A program made the position numbers and the translations under genes. The notes beneath the pieces were generated by a model. That model worked only from the letters and a program-made list of their open reading frames with translations. It had not been told where the DNA came from and did no database searches. This document shows positions 1-8,739 of a stretch of 33,538 nt of DNA, piece by piece. This DNA comes from an uncultured Nitrospirota bacterium (GTDB lineage Bacteria; CG2-30-53-67): assembly GCA_945786985.1 (NCBI GenBank), contig CALZGC010000181.1, positions 1 through 33,538 on the forward strand, read 5' to 3'. Every line of letters starts with the position of its first letter. Positions within the stretch are counted from its first letter, which is position 1.

Positions 1-65
1 CCGACGTCCACAATGACTTCGGACGGCGCTTTGAAGGCCAGGATACCTTTGAGCTGCGCGATCAT
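1..65 (-). CDS. ruvA: RuvA, Holliday junction helicase subunit (N-terminal fragment)
   Basis: Only the first 21 codons are in the window; the rest lies beyond base 1. The fragment begins MIAQLKGILAFKAP and continues SEVIVDVG, which matches the start of the RuvA OB-fold that grips the four-way junction and loads RuvB. The ATG overlaps the ruvC stop in an ATGA junction and has an AGGGAAG ribosome site just upstream, so the two genes are translationally coupled. The ruvC-ruvA order is the usual bacterial one, and ruvB would be expected next. The identification rests on a short N-terminus plus context. Confidence 0.8.
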   Translation of the reverse strand, partial: MIAQLKGILAFKAPSEVIVDV

Positions 66-646
66 CTTCCCTGCGGCGGTCGAGAAAGAAAATGCTTCCG
101 TGCGGCCACCGGTGGCGACAGGTTCGGCCGTCCCCCGCGTGCCTTTGGTGGAGCCGCGGTACCGAGCCGCGCCTGCATCACCCGGCAGAAACTGTGGCAG
201 ATCGCCAGCGCGAGCGCGTCGGAGGCGTCCGCAGGTGTGGGGAGCTCCGGCAGCGCGAGCAGCCGCTGAACCATCTGCTGAACCTGCTGCTTGTCGGCCC
301 GCCCCGATCCGGCGATGTTCTTTTTCACTTCGGCCGGCGAATATTCAAAAACCTCCACATCGTGATTGACTGCGGCCAGAATGGAGGCACCCCGCGCATG
401 GCCCAGCTTGAGCGCCGAGCTCACGTTGCGGGCAACGAAAATGTCTTCCAACGACAGGGTATCCGGCCGATGGCGCTCAATCACAGCTCTCAGTTCATGG
501 TAGATCTGGTGCAACCGCCGGGAGAGAGGACCTTTGGAAGACGTCCGGATCACGCCGCAGTCCACGAAGCGAAGGGACCTCCCCTCCTCCTGAATGATAC
601 CGAAACCCGTCTGCCGCGTACCGGGGTCGATGCCGAGAATCCGCAC
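62..646 (-). CDS. ruvC: RuvC, Holliday junction resolvase
   Basis: RuvC is the dimeric endonuclease that cuts Holliday junctions made and moved by RuvAB during recombinational repair. The protein has 194 residues and begins MRILGIDPGTRQTGFG, with the first catalytic Asp in GIDPG. The later acidic residues lie in SLEDIF and in the SDALALAICH helix. The core ends near residue 155; the remaining basic, proline-rich tail of about 40 residues is not part of the conserved fold. The start is GTG, directly abutting the yebC stop (TGAGTG), and the stop overlaps the ruvA ATG. This yebC-ruvC-ruvA arrangement is widespread and supports the call. Confidence 0.96.
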   Translation of the reverse strand: MRILGIDPGTRQTGFGIIQEEGRSLRFVDCGVIRTSSKGPLSRRLHQIYHELRAVIERHRPDTLSLEDIFVARNVSSALKLGHARGASILAAVNHDVEVFEYSPAEVKKNIAGSGRADKQQVQQMVQRLLALPELPTPADASDALALAICHSFCRVMQARLGTAAPPKARGGRPNLSPPVAARKHFLSRPPQGR

Positions 647-1396
647 TCAGGAGCCCATCCTTTCGATCACCTCGTCGTCGATATCGAAATTGGCATGCAC
701 GGCATTCACGTCATCGTTGTCCTCGAGCACGGCCAGCAGTTTGAGCATCTGCTCCGCAGCCTTGCCCTCCAATTGGACGGTGGACTGGGGTATCTTGGTG
801 ATCTCAGCGAAACTGTATGAGATCCCCGCCTTCTCCAGGACCTGCTTGACCTGCTCGAAAACGGAGGGATCCATGGTCACGTCAAAGGAAGAACCCTCGT
901 CTTTGACATCGTCAGCGCCGGCTTCCAGTGCGAGTTCCAGCAGGCGTTCCTCGTCCACTGCGGCCTTGTCGATGGAGACCAGCCCCTGCATCTCAAACAT
1001 CCACGAGACGCACCCCGTTTCGCCGAGATTGCCGTTATACTTGGAAAACAGATGGCGCACCTCCGAGACGGTCCGGTTTCTGTTGTCCGTCAACACCTCC
1101 ACGAGAACGGCCACACCCCCCGGACCGTAGCCCTCATAGCCGACCTCTTCGTAGCTCACCCCCGGAAGCTCACCGGTCCCCTTCTGGATGGCCCGCTTGA
1201 TGTTGTCCGCGGGCACGTTGGCATCCCGGGCCTTGAGCATCACCGTCCGCAGTCTAGGATTTGCGGCGGCGTCCCCGCCCCCCAGCCGGGCCGCCACGGT
1301 GATTTCCTTGATCAGTTTTGAAAAAACCTTCCCCCGCTTGGCATCGGTTGCCGCTTTTTTGTGTTTGATGGTCGCCCATTTTGAATGACCGGACAT
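647..1396 (-). CDS. yebC: YebC/PmpR/TACO1 family protein
   Basis: This 249-residue protein belongs to the YebC/TACO1 family, whose members act as DNA-binding regulators and as factors helping ribosomes through difficult proline stretches. The N-terminus [20 protein letters not shown] is the family signature, followed by the [12 protein letters not shown] segment and the YEGYGPGG motif near residue 87. The length matches the family (about 240-250). The ATG at 1396 is followed by the invariant signature, so the start is secure, although the Shine-Dalgarno is modest. It is the gene just before ruvC, its common neighbour, with no intergenic base between them. A GC-rich hairpin lies about 20 bp upstream of the start. 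Confidence 0.96.
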   Translation of the reverse strand: MSGHSKWATIKHKKAATDAKRGKVFSKLIKEITVAARLGGGDAAANPRLRTVMLKARDANVPADNIKRAIQKGTGELPGVSYEEVGYEGYGPGGVAVLVEVLTDNRNRTVSEVRHLFSKYNGNLGETGCVSWMFEMQGLVSIDKAAVDEERLLELALEAGADDVKDEGSSFDVTMDPSVFEQVKQVLEKAGISYSFAEITKIPQSTVQLEGKAAEQMLKLLAVLEDNDDVNAVHANFDIDDEVIERMGS

Positions 1397-1417
1397 ACCT
1401 GAAAACCCCTAACTCTA

Positions 1418-1438
1418 TCCGGGGGTGCTGCCCCCGGA
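1418..1438 (-). terminator. Perfect 8-bp GC-rich hairpin before yebC
   Basis: TCCGGGGG and CCCCCGGA form a perfect 8-bp stem around a 5-nt loop. On the minus strand it lies 19 bp after the hypothetical gene and 22 bp before the yebC start. The following bases are only weakly T-rich (TAGAGTTAGGGGTTTT), so it may be a partial terminator or attenuator that tunes yebC-ruvCA expression rather than a full stop. The structure is visible; the role is inferred. Confidence 0.5.
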
Positions 1439-1456
1439 CTCACGGGTGTGCGTTCC

Positions 1457-1978
1457 TTATCGCCAGAAAGAGAAAAACCTCGAGAACCATCCCCCGGGAG
1501 CTTCCGCAGGCGGTTCGGAATCCTCTTCATCGTCCTCGTCCTGTCCACCGAAAATGAGTGTCGTCCGTCCGTCCAGAAGATCGATTTCATCCTCCGGAGG
1601 CTCTTCGCCGCCCTCTTCGGCGGCAGTTGCGTCCTGCGGAACGCCGGAAGCCTTTCGCAGGGAAATGGAAAGCCCCAACTCGTAAGCCTCGGAACCACCC
1701 CCCGGCGACTCAATCGTCAGGGGTATCCTCACACTCCGGATCTCGCCCGGACGCAGAGGCTTAGCGGACGGCCTTTGCCCAGCAGCGATCTTGTAACCCC
1801 CGCGGGGGGTCGCGTCCTCCTCGCCCGGGAAGAGGTCGGTCTCCTCATAGTCGGCATTGTATTCGTGAGAAATAAGCCGCTCGAACTCGCTGAATTCATT
1901 CGGGGTTTGACGGGGCTTTTTCGCACCCGAAGCCCGGTCCCCGCCGGACTTGGGATCAGAAGCATGCTTCTCCGCCAT
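1457..1978 (-). CDS. Hypothetical acidic protein with aromatic C-terminal tail
   Basis: I do not recognise this 173-residue protein. The ATG at 1978 is chosen because GGGAGGAAGGCC directly precedes it; a longer reading frame extends upstream but looks non-coding. Residues 1-30 are basic and low in complexity. The middle carries a short possible beta-rich stretch (IRSVRIPLTIES, then YELGLSISLRK). Residues from about 110 on are strongly acidic (EEGGEEPPEDEIDLLDG, later DEDDEEDSEPP). The protein ends in WFSRFFSFWR, a short aromatic and basic tail that could touch a membrane or a partner. No signal peptide or membrane helix is seen. It lies between the cyclase-like signalling gene and yebC and may have its own promoter. 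Confidence 0.75.
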   Translation of the reverse strand: MAEKHASDPKSGGDRASGAKKPRQTPNEFSEFERLISHEYNADYEETDLFPGEEDATPRGGYKIAAGQRPSAKPLRPGEIRSVRIPLTIESPGGGSEAYELGLSISLRKASGVPQDATAAEEGGEEPPEDEIDLLDGRTTLIFGGQDEDDEEDSEPPAEAPGGWFSRFFSFWR

Positions 1979-2020
1979 GGCCTTCCTCCCTGCGGCCCGG
2001 GGTCGCCCCAAGCCACACAA

Positions 2021-2050
2021 TGCATACCATAGTTGAGACGAAACTGTCAA
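2021..2050 (-). promoter_or_regulatory. Candidate sigma-70 promoter for hypothetical gene-yebC-ruvCA
   Basis: On the minus strand a perfect -35 box TTGACA (2050-2045) is followed after 18 bp by TATGCA (2026-2021). This sits about 45 bp before the hypothetical gene's ATG, in a gap of about 220 bp that holds no gene. The -35 is convincing and the -10 weak. If real, it gives the lower half of the repair operon its own transcription start. Confidence 0.4.
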
Positions 2051-2201
2051 CGTCTTCGTTGGTTTCGGGAGATCTGCCGCCGGTGGTACACCGGCCATCG
2101 CCGTGTGTCGCAGAATCCCCGCAAGCCGCACAGTTTCGCCTCGGAAACTGCGCGCGGGATCGTCGTAAACGGTGGCAGAAAGAGGAAATCTGTCGCAGGG
2201 C

Positions 2202-4595
2202 TCACGCCCCGGCCTTGCCGGCCAGGGGCTCGCTCTCCTCAACCCTTTTCTTCAGGCCCTTGATGCCATAGGCGATCATCTGCTTGTTGATACCGCAGGG
2301 AAGGATAAAGCGAAGACCGTGAGCGTGGGGGCGCACCCGCTCGAATGTGTTTTCATCCACGAGGATCTGCCCCGGAGACCCGGCATGCATGAGCGTGATG
2401 GCCTGCTCCCAGGTGTCGCCAAAAATGGCATAGGGAACGGCGCCGGCTTTCTTGCGCAGAAGCACCTCGCCTGTGGCAATCCCCGCAGACAGTCCGACGC
2501 CATTTCGATCGCCGTCCGATTCCGGTTTGGCAAAACTCTTGAGCAGCTCTACGGCAGCAATGACCGCACGCCAGGCATCCTCAGGATCGGCAAACGGGAC
2601 GCCGAAAATACCGATCATGCCGGACCCCACGTCCCCGGCCACATCGCCGTTGCACGAAACGAGGAGTTCCCGGATCTGCTCATAGAGCAGTTCGATGCGC
2701 TGCACCCGATCCAGCTCATTGGCCAGGACCCTAAGCGACGGGTCTTCATGGAGGCGCAGCGAAAGGATGGTGACCTTGTATTCCCCTTCCACCCGCTCGA
2801 GAACATGATCACCGTGAAATACCTTTTCGGAGAGTCTCTGCGTGAGACCCTCCTCGTAGACTTCCCGGATCCACCGGCCGTTTTGGAACTCCTGGTAGAG
2901 GCGGTCGTTTTCAATGGCGATGGCCGCCTGACCTGCCAAGGCCTGAAGGACCTCCAGATCTCTCTCGGTAAAGGGACCGTGCTGACCGGGATCGGACAGA
3001 TTGACGACGCCCAGCACCTTCTCATCATGCAGTATGGGCACACTGAGCAGCGAGCCTGACCGGTAACGGTCGCGCCGGAAGGGAACAAAGCGGGGGTCTT
3101 TGCGGATGTCCTCGATGAGAAGGGGCTCCCCCTTCTGTGCGACATAGCCGGCAATGGCCTCTCCCACCATCACCCTCGTCTTCCAGACGACTTCATCCTC
3201 CAGCCCCCGGTGCGCCCGTATCACGAGATCGCCGGTCGCATCACGAAGCAGCATGATCGATGCGGTTTGTACCGCCAACTTGTCACAGATCACATCGAGG
3301 ATCAGTTCGAGGATCAGGTCGAGATCGAAGAGCATGGAGACCGCTTGACTGAGGTCGGCCGTGGCCAGGCGTTCCAGAACCTGCTGATTGACTTCCATCT
3401 CCTTGGCGAGGACGGCCAGCGTCGACTTTTTCAGCTCATAGGTCGCCTCACGCACCTCATCGTCCAGCGCCTCTCGAAGCCGCCGATTCTCCTGCTCCAG
3501 AAACCGGATGCGCTCACGATTCTCGGGCGATTCCGCGCCGACGGGCACCGCTGCAGCCGTCTGCGCTTCAAAGGCCCCTCTCTCCTCCCGGTGCAGGGCG
3601 GCTTCCCGTTCTCTCTCATGGGACCGGCGAAGCCACCCCCGGACCAGTTCCGCGTGAAGCCGGAGAATCTCCTGATCACTGAGGGTAAAACCCTGCCGGC
3701 CGGCCCGTCCGAAAAGGACCCATCCTTCCAGATCACCCACCTGCACCGGACAGACCAGAAGGCAGGCCACCCGTCTCGCCTGGAAGAAGCACTCTTCCCC
3801 GTCGCAGGCATGGAGTTCGGGGAAATAGGCGTCCGACTCTTTCGCAGTCTTCAACCAATCCGGGATGCGCTGAGCACCGACCCGGACCTCACCCATGTCA
3901 CCCCCCTCCCGTCGTTCCAGCCCCCCAAGGTGTCCTTCCGGATCCCATAACAAGAGGGCCGAGTAGTCCACATCCAGGGCCGGCCCCTTCTGCAGAATCT
4001 TGCGCATGCATTCATCCAGTGAGGCCGGTGGGCTCATGTTTGCCACCCCCTGCACGAGCCGCCGCTGGCCGTTGTAGAGAATCCGGAATCGGTCGAGGCG
4101 ATTCACCACACGGTAGACCGTGCCGGCAAATACAAAAAATAGAAAGGCGATCCCTCCGAACTCCCATAACTGTTCCCGGGACAGGGATGGGAGACGCAAG
4201 AGCTGATTGAGAATGAGCACCGAGGGGATGAGGGCAATCGAAAACCATGAGGCCTTGCGCACGTAGCTGAGACTTACACCGAGCATCAACGCTGGGATGG
4301 CCAGATACCAGAAGATGGAGAGCTCCTGCGCCAGGATCAGTGAAGAAACGGCATAGACATCCAGAAAGTAGATGCCGATGGAAACTCCCTGCTGAAACCA
4401 TCGGCTGGAGCGCACCAGAAGGAGAATTTCCGAGACGGCAAAGTAGCCGAGGGCGAGCCAGTGCCGAAGATCGGGATCCGCCTCCAGGTTGGCCGCGATG
4501 CTGGCGGCAATCAGGAGAAAGACGGCGAACCGTAGAATCAGAAAGAGCAGCGTGTGATCCAGCAGCGTCTCGGATCTTCTCTTCCAGGTCATCAT
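2202..4595 (-). CDS. Membrane GAF sensor with degenerate class III cyclase domain
   Basis: This 797-residue protein starts with about six hydrophobic helices (residues 12-165). A cytoplasmic GAF-like region (190-320) follows, then a coiled coil (322-415), a clear GAF domain (423-565) and a C-terminal class III adenylate/guanylate cyclase homology domain (605-775). The cyclase fold is recognisable from IFGVPFADPEDAWRA, AGIATGEV and PGQILVDENTFERV. The catalytic residues are not kept: the first metal-Asp segment reads VTILSLRLHE, the second metal Asp is Ser658 in VGSGMIGIFG, and the transition-state Asn and Arg positions read Glu730 and Thr734. It is therefore probably a pseudo-cyclase acting as a binding or output domain. 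Its ATG overlaps the uvrC stop (ATGA), so it is co-translated with the repair genes. Its ligand and partner are unknown. Confidence 0.88.
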   Translation of the reverse strand: MMTWKRRSETLLDHTLLFLILRFAVFLLIAASIAANLEADPDLRHWLALGYFAVSEILLLVRSSRWFQQGVSIGIYFLDVYAVSSLILAQELSIFWYLAIPALMLGVSLSYVRKASWFSIALIPSVLILNQLLRLPSLSREQLWEFGGIAFLFFVFAGTVYRVVNRLDRFRILYNGQRRLVQGVANMSPPASLDECMRKILQKGPALDVDYSALLLWDPEGHLGGLERREGGDMGEVRVGAQRIPDWLKTAKESDAYFPELHACDGEECFFQARRVACLLVCPVQVGDLEGWVLFGRAGRQGFTLSDQEILRLHAELVRGWLRRSHEREREAALHREERGAFEAQTAAAVPVGAESPENRERIRFLEQENRRLREALDDEVREATYELKKSTLAVLAKEMEVNQQVLERLATADLSQAVSMLFDLDLILELILDVICDKLAVQTASIMLLRDATGDLVIRAHRGLEDEVVWKTRVMVGEAIAGYVAQKGEPLLIEDIRKDPRFVPFRRDRYRSGSLLSVPILHDEKVLGVVNLSDPGQHGPFTERDLEVLQALAGQAAIAIENDRLYQEFQNGRWIREVYEEGLTQRLSEKVFHGDHVLERVEGEYKVTILSLRLHEDPSLRVLANELDRVQRIELLYEQIRELLVSCNGDVAGDVGSGMIGIFGVPFADPEDAWRAVIAAVELLKSFAKPESDGDRNGVGLSAGIATGEVLLRKKAGAVPYAIFGDTWEQAITLMHAGSPGQILVDENTFERVRPHAHGLRFILPCGINKQMIAYGIKGLKKRVEESEPLAGKAGA

Positions 4596-6448
4596 ATTGG
4601 CTGTCCCGATTCTTTGTGAAGCGCGTGATAGACGCGCGCGGCTACCGGCCGGTTCATGGAGGGCGCGGCGATCAGCTCCTCCAGAGTGGCTTCGCGCACA
4701 CGCTGGAGGCTGCCGAAGTGGCGCAGCAGGGAGAAGCTCCGTTTCCGTCCCACCCCGGGAACGGCCTTCAGACGGGTGGACAGGCTCTCCCGAGTGTGCA
4801 GCTTGCGGTAGTAGGCCACGGCAAAACGGTGTGCCTCATCGCGGATTCGCTGCAGCAGATGGCAGACGGGGTCCTCGGGATCCAGCCCGATCGGTTCGCG
4901 CCGCCCCGGCAGATAGATCCGCTCCCGCTGCTGGACTGCATTGCCACCAGGTCGAGCTTTGGCGAGCGCGGCCAAGTCCGCGCCTTCGAGGAGTCCCTGG
5001 CGGCGGGCCACCTCCATGAGAACATGGAGCTGTCCTTTGCCACCGTCCATCAGAATCAGATCAGGGACGTCGGGCCCTGTCTGCTTTTCGTCGCGGCGAT
5101 AGCGCCGCATGAGGACTTCTTCCATCATGGCGTAGTCGTTGGCGCCCGACACGGAACGGATCCGATAGTGCCGGTAACGCGATTTGCGGGGCCGACCGTT
5201 CTCGAAAACCACCATGGAGGCCACGGGAAGCTCGCCCTGTATATTGGAAACGTCGAAGGCCTCGATGCACCGGGGGAGATTCTTCAGGCCGGCCGCCCGC
5301 TGAAGCTCGCTCAACACGGAGCGGTCCCGGGTCTGCCGTTCCCGGTGGGCCTTCAGCGAGAGCGCTGCATTCTCAGACGCCATGCGGCAGAGTTTCCGGT
5401 TCACCCCGCGTTGGGGCACCCCAATATGCACCCGCCGGCCGCACAGTGCGCTGAGAGCCTCCGCCACAGTCTCCGAGTCGCCGATCACCTCCGGCAGGAA
5501 AATGCGCGGCGGAATCAGTCGGTCCGATCCGTAATACTGGATCAGGGTGTTGCGCAGAAGCTCCTCCGCCCCCTCACTATTGTGTCGGTCAAAGAAAAAG
5601 TCCTTCTTGCCGAGAAGCTTTCCGCCCCGTACAAAGAGAATTTCCACGGCCGACGATGAGCCCTGGCGGGCCATACCGAAGACGTCTTTGTCCTCCAGCG
5701 ACGCGGAGATGATCTTCTGCTGCGCCGTCACCGTCTCAATGCGGCGAATCTGATCCCGGATGGTTGCAGCCCGTTCATATTCGCGCGCCCGGGAAGCCGC
5801 CTTCATCTTTGCGGTCAGCGCACGAAGCAGCTCTTTGTTCTTCCCCTTGAGAAAGAGCGTGACTTCGCGGACGATCCGGGCATACTCGGCTTTTGAGATT
5901 TTGCCTGCGCACGGCGCGAGGCAGCGGCCGATCTGATGATTGAGGCAGGGTCGGTTGTCGGTCCCTTCGATTTTCCGGCGCGACTTGCGCAGCGGGAAGC
6001 TGCGCTCAATCAGCTCGAGGGTGGCCCGGAGATTGCTTCCCGGAACATACGGCCCGAAGTAGCGGGCCCCGTCCTTGCGAATCTTCCGGACTACTTCAAG
6101 CCGCGGGAAATCCTCCTGCATGGTGAGGCGAAGGTAGGGATACTGCTTGTCATCCCGCAGCATGACGTTGTACCGGGGACGGTTCTTCTTGATGAGATTG
6201 CTCTCCAGAATATAGGCCTCCACCTCCGATTCGGTCACCATGAAGTCGACCTGGGCGACCTTCGATAAGAGTACCTCCGTTTTGGGCGTATGCTGGGCGC
6301 CCGGCAGAAAGTAGGATCGGACCCGTGTCCGAAGATCCTTGGCCTTGCCGACGTAGAGGATCTCGCCCTCGCTGTCCTTCATCAGGTAGACCCCGGATGA
6401 TTTGGGCAACTCTCCAATGGTTCGCTGTATGGACTCGTTACTGGGCAT
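4592..6448 (-). CDS. uvrC: UvrC, excinuclease ABC subunit C
   Basis: UvrC makes the 3' and 5' incisions in nucleotide excision repair on the UvrB-DNA complex. The 618-residue protein has an N-terminal GIY-YIG nuclease (SSGVYLMKD, ILYVGKAKDLRTRV) and a cysteine cluster, PCLNHQIGRCLAPC. A UVR motif (EYERAATIRDQIRRIE) follows, then an RNase H-like nuclease with Asp residues in FDVSNIQG, NDYAMMEE and LMDGGKGQ. Tandem helix-hairpin-helix motifs (VPGVGRKRSFSLLRHFG) close the protein. I chose ATG 6448 because AGGACGGGCC precedes it and it gives the usual short N-terminus. An in-frame GTG at 6505 overlaps the uvrB stop (GTGA) and would add 19 residues; it lacks a good ribosome site. The stop overlaps the next gene's ATG. 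Confidence 0.97.
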   Translation of the reverse strand: MPSNESIQRTIGELPKSSGVYLMKDSEGEILYVGKAKDLRTRVRSYFLPGAQHTPKTEVLLSKVAQVDFMVTESEVEAYILESNLIKKNRPRYNVMLRDDKQYPYLRLTMQEDFPRLEVVRKIRKDGARYFGPYVPGSNLRATLELIERSFPLRKSRRKIEGTDNRPCLNHQIGRCLAPCAGKISKAEYARIVREVTLFLKGKNKELLRALTAKMKAASRAREYERAATIRDQIRRIETVTAQQKIISASLEDKDVFGMARQGSSSAVEILFVRGGKLLGKKDFFFDRHNSEGAEELLRNTLIQYYGSDRLIPPRIFLPEVIGDSETVAEALSALCGRRVHIGVPQRGVNRKLCRMASENAALSLKAHRERQTRDRSVLSELQRAAGLKNLPRCIEAFDVSNIQGELPVASMVVFENGRPRKSRYRHYRIRSVSGANDYAMMEEVLMRRYRRDEKQTGPDVPDLILMDGGKGQLHVLMEVARRQGLLEGADLAALAKARPGGNAVQQRERIYLPGRREPIGLDPEDPVCHLLQRIRDEAHRFAVAYYRKLHTRESLSTRLKAVPGVGRKRSFSLLRHFGSLQRVREATLEELIAAPSMNRPVAARVYHALHKESGQPI

Positions 6449-6501
6449 CGGCCCGTCCTGCCTTTGGTCAGGGAGACCGGTGTGCCGCGACGAGGCTTCC
6501 G

Positions 6502-8493
6502 TCACTTCACACCGATCTGGCGATCCTTCAACGCAATGAGCTGGTCCCGCAATGTTGCCGCCCGCTCGAATTCCAGATTCTTGGCGGCCGCCAGCATCTC
6601 CTCTTCCATCCGCCGGATCTCCGCCTCCATCTCCCCCTCCGAAAGATAAAGGGCGCCTTCTTCACCGACCCCTGGCACAGTGAGGTAGTCGGCATTACAG
6701 ATCGAGACGAGCCCCTCGGGAATGCTCTTCTGAATCGTCCGGGGGGTGATCCCCATGGCTTCATTATAGGTCTCCTGAATCTTTCGCCGCCGGCTCGTCT
6801 CTTGAATGGCGCGACCCATGGAATTGGTGATGCGGTCGGCATAGAAAATCACTTGACCGGCTGCATTACGCGCCGCCCGACCCGCCGTCTGGATCAACGA
6901 CCGCTCGGAGCGGAGAAACCCTTCCTTGTCAGCATCCAGGATAGCCACCAGGGAGACCTCCGGAAGATCCAGCCCTTCACGGAGCAGGTTGATGCCGATG
7001 AGCACATCGAAATCCCCTCCGCGCAGGGCGCGGAGAATCTCCATCCGCTCGATGGTCTCCACATCCGAGTGGAGATACTTCACGCGCACCCCCAGGTCCA
7101 TATAGTAGCTGGTCAAATCCTCGGCCATCCGCTTGGTCAGCGTGGTCACCAGGATTCGTTCGTTACGTTCCGCCCGCAACCGTATTTCCTGGAGGAGATC
7201 ATCAACCTGCCCGGCCACGGGCCGGATCACAACTTCCGGATCGAGCAGGCCCGTGGGGCGGATGATCTGTTCGGCCACGCAGTCACCGGTCTTCTCCAGC
7301 TCGTAGGGGCCCGGCGTCGCTGAGCTGTAAATCACCTGGGCCGGGATCGCTTCAAACTCGGCAAACCGGAGGGGCCGGTTGTCGAAGGCCGAGGGGAGGC
7401 GGAACCCGTAGGTAACGAGACTCTCCTTGCGGGAGTGATCGCCCCGGTACATCCCATTGAGCTGCGGCACCGTCACATGGCTCTCGTCGATCACCACGAG
7501 GGCATCTTTGGGCAGGTAGTCCATCAGCGTGGGCGGCGGTTGGCCCGGGGCTCTCCCCGTCAGATAGCGGGAGTAGTTCTCGATCCCCTGGCAGTACCCC
7601 ACCTCCCGGATCATCTCCAGATCAAAGAGGGTGCGCTGCTCCAACCGCCGGGCCTCCACCAGTTTGTTCTCCCGCTCCAGCTCCGGCACCCGCTCCTGGA
7701 GCTCCCTGCGGATGCCCGCAATCGCCGTCTCCAGCCGCTCCCGGGGGGTCACGTAATGGCTGCCCGGATAGATGGCGATCTTCGGAATCGACCGTATCCG
7801 CTCCCCTGTGAGCGGATCGACTTCGGAGAGGGATTCGACGACGTCCCCGAAGAACTCGATCCGGATGGCCGTGTCCGTGTGCACCGGCAGCACTTCAACC
7901 ACATCGCCCCGGACGCGGAAGGTGCCGCGCCGGAAGTCCAGCTCGTTACGCTGGTACTGGATCTCCACCAGCTTCTTCAGCATGGCGTCCCGGTCGGTCT
8001 CGCACCCCTCCTCCAGGTAGACCAGCATGCCATGGTATGCTTCCGGGGAGCCCAGCCCGTAGATGCATGACACGGAGGCCACGATAATGACGTCGTTGCG
8101 CTCCAGCAGGGCGCGGGTCGCCGCGTGGCGCATCTTGTCGATCTCATCGTTGATGGACGCGTCCTTCTCGATATAGGTGTCGGTACCGGGCAGGTAAGCT
8201 TCGGGCTGGTAGTAGTCGTAATAGCTGACGAAATACCCGACGGCATTTTCCGGGAAGAATGCCTTCAGCTCTCCGTAGAGCTGCGCCGCCAGGGTCTTGT
8301 TCGGCGCAATGACGAGCGTCGTCTTCTGCACCGCTTCGATCACCTTGGCGAGGGTATAGGTCTTTCCGGATCCGGTCACTCCCAGCATGACGGCGTGCGG
8401 GCGACCCGCCCGGATCCAGGCGGAGAGCTTCTCGATCGCCTGGGGCTGATCACCGCAGGGAGCGAAGTCCGAGGCCACTCGAAACGGATTCAA
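6502..8493 (-). CDS. uvrB: UvrB, excinuclease ABC subunit B
   Basis: UvrB is the damage-verifying helicase-like core of nucleotide excision repair, loaded by UvrA and cut-partner of UvrC. The 663-residue protein shows Walker [11 protein letters not shown] near residue 40 and the beta-hairpin region [20 protein letters not shown]. It also has Walker [10 protein letters not shown], the helicase C motifs ([25 protein letters not shown]) and a C-terminal UVR motif ([14 protein letters not shown]) that binds UvrC. The length is typical. Translation begins at a TTG (8493): AAGAGGTGAG lies directly upstream, and the following [18 protein letters not shown] aligns with known N-termini. It heads the operon, with a strong promoter about 30 bp upstream. 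No LexA-type palindrome was evident near that promoter. Confidence 0.98.
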   Translation of the reverse strand: MNPFRVASDFAPCGDQPQAIEKLSAWIRAGRPHAVMLGVTGSGKTYTLAKVIEAVQKTTLVIAPNKTLAAQLYGELKAFFPENAVGYFVSYYDYYQPEAYLPGTDTYIEKDASINDEIDKMRHAATRALLERNDVIIVASVSCIYGLGSPEAYHGMLVYLEEGCETDRDAMLKKLVEIQYQRNELDFRRGTFRVRGDVVEVLPVHTDTAIRIEFFGDVVESLSEVDPLTGERIRSIPKIAIYPGSHYVTPRERLETAIAGIRRELQERVPELERENKLVEARRLEQRTLFDLEMIREVGYCQGIENYSRYLTGRAPGQPPPTLMDYLPKDALVVIDESHVTVPQLNGMYRGDHSRKESLVTYGFRLPSAFDNRPLRFAEFEAIPAQVIYSSATPGPYELEKTGDCVAEQIIRPTGLLDPEVVIRPVAGQVDDLLQEIRLRAERNERILVTTLTKRMAEDLTSYYMDLGVRVKYLHSDVETIERMEILRALRGGDFDVLIGINLLREGLDLPEVSLVAILDADKEGFLRSERSLIQTAGRAARNAAGQVIFYADRITNSMGRAIQETSRRRKIQETYNEAMGITPRTIQKSIPEGLVSICNADYLTVPGVGEEGALYLSEGEMEAEIRRMEEEMLAAAKNLEFERAATLRDQLIALKDRQIGVK

Positions 8494-8522
8494 TTCTCAC
8501 CTCTTGTGTTTGATTTTCCTTT

Positions 8523-8551
8523 ATTTTATGATAGGTTTCGCCCAGTGTCAA
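8523..8551 (-). promoter_or_regulatory. Strong sigma-70 promoter of the uvrB operon
   Basis: On the minus strand TTGACA (8551-8546) is followed by exactly 17 bp and TAAAAT (8528-8523). Transcription would start near 8516 and give a leader of only about 22 nt carrying the AGAGGTGAG ribosome site. Only one base of the two hexamers departs from consensus. Confidence 0.8.
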
Positions 8552-8630
8552 ACAGTCGCTGCCGCCCATTCGCCGGATCACCCGATTTCTGTGCCCTCCG
8601 GGAAAAATCTTCTTTTCTGGCGCACAGTTA

Positions 8631-8639
8631 TGGTATAAA
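8631..8639 (+). promoter_or_regulatory. Candidate extended -10 promoter of the PBP1A gene
   Basis: TGgTATAAA (8631-8639) is an extended -10 element about 100 bp upstream of the penicillin-binding protein start. No good -35 hexamer is seen, as is common for extended -10 promoters. It lies in the shared region between divergent uvrB and the PBP gene. Confidence 0.4.
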
Positions 8640-8739
8640 ACCTCTCCGAGAGTACCAAGTATAGAGATTTTCGCCGTCCGCGGGCCTTGGATCGAGAAGG
8701 CCTCCGGGGATCGCCAACCACACAGCTTTGCGAGCATTC

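Noticed and set aside
4340-5659. Long open frame (439 codons) on the plus strand
   Set aside because: It lies antisense to uvrC and the pseudo-cyclase gene, whose protein families are certain; it has no family features or ribosome site.
8494-8600. LexA-type SOS operator before uvrB
   Set aside because: Only a lone CTGTTTGACA stretch is seen; no dyad of the known LexA types overlaps the promoter.
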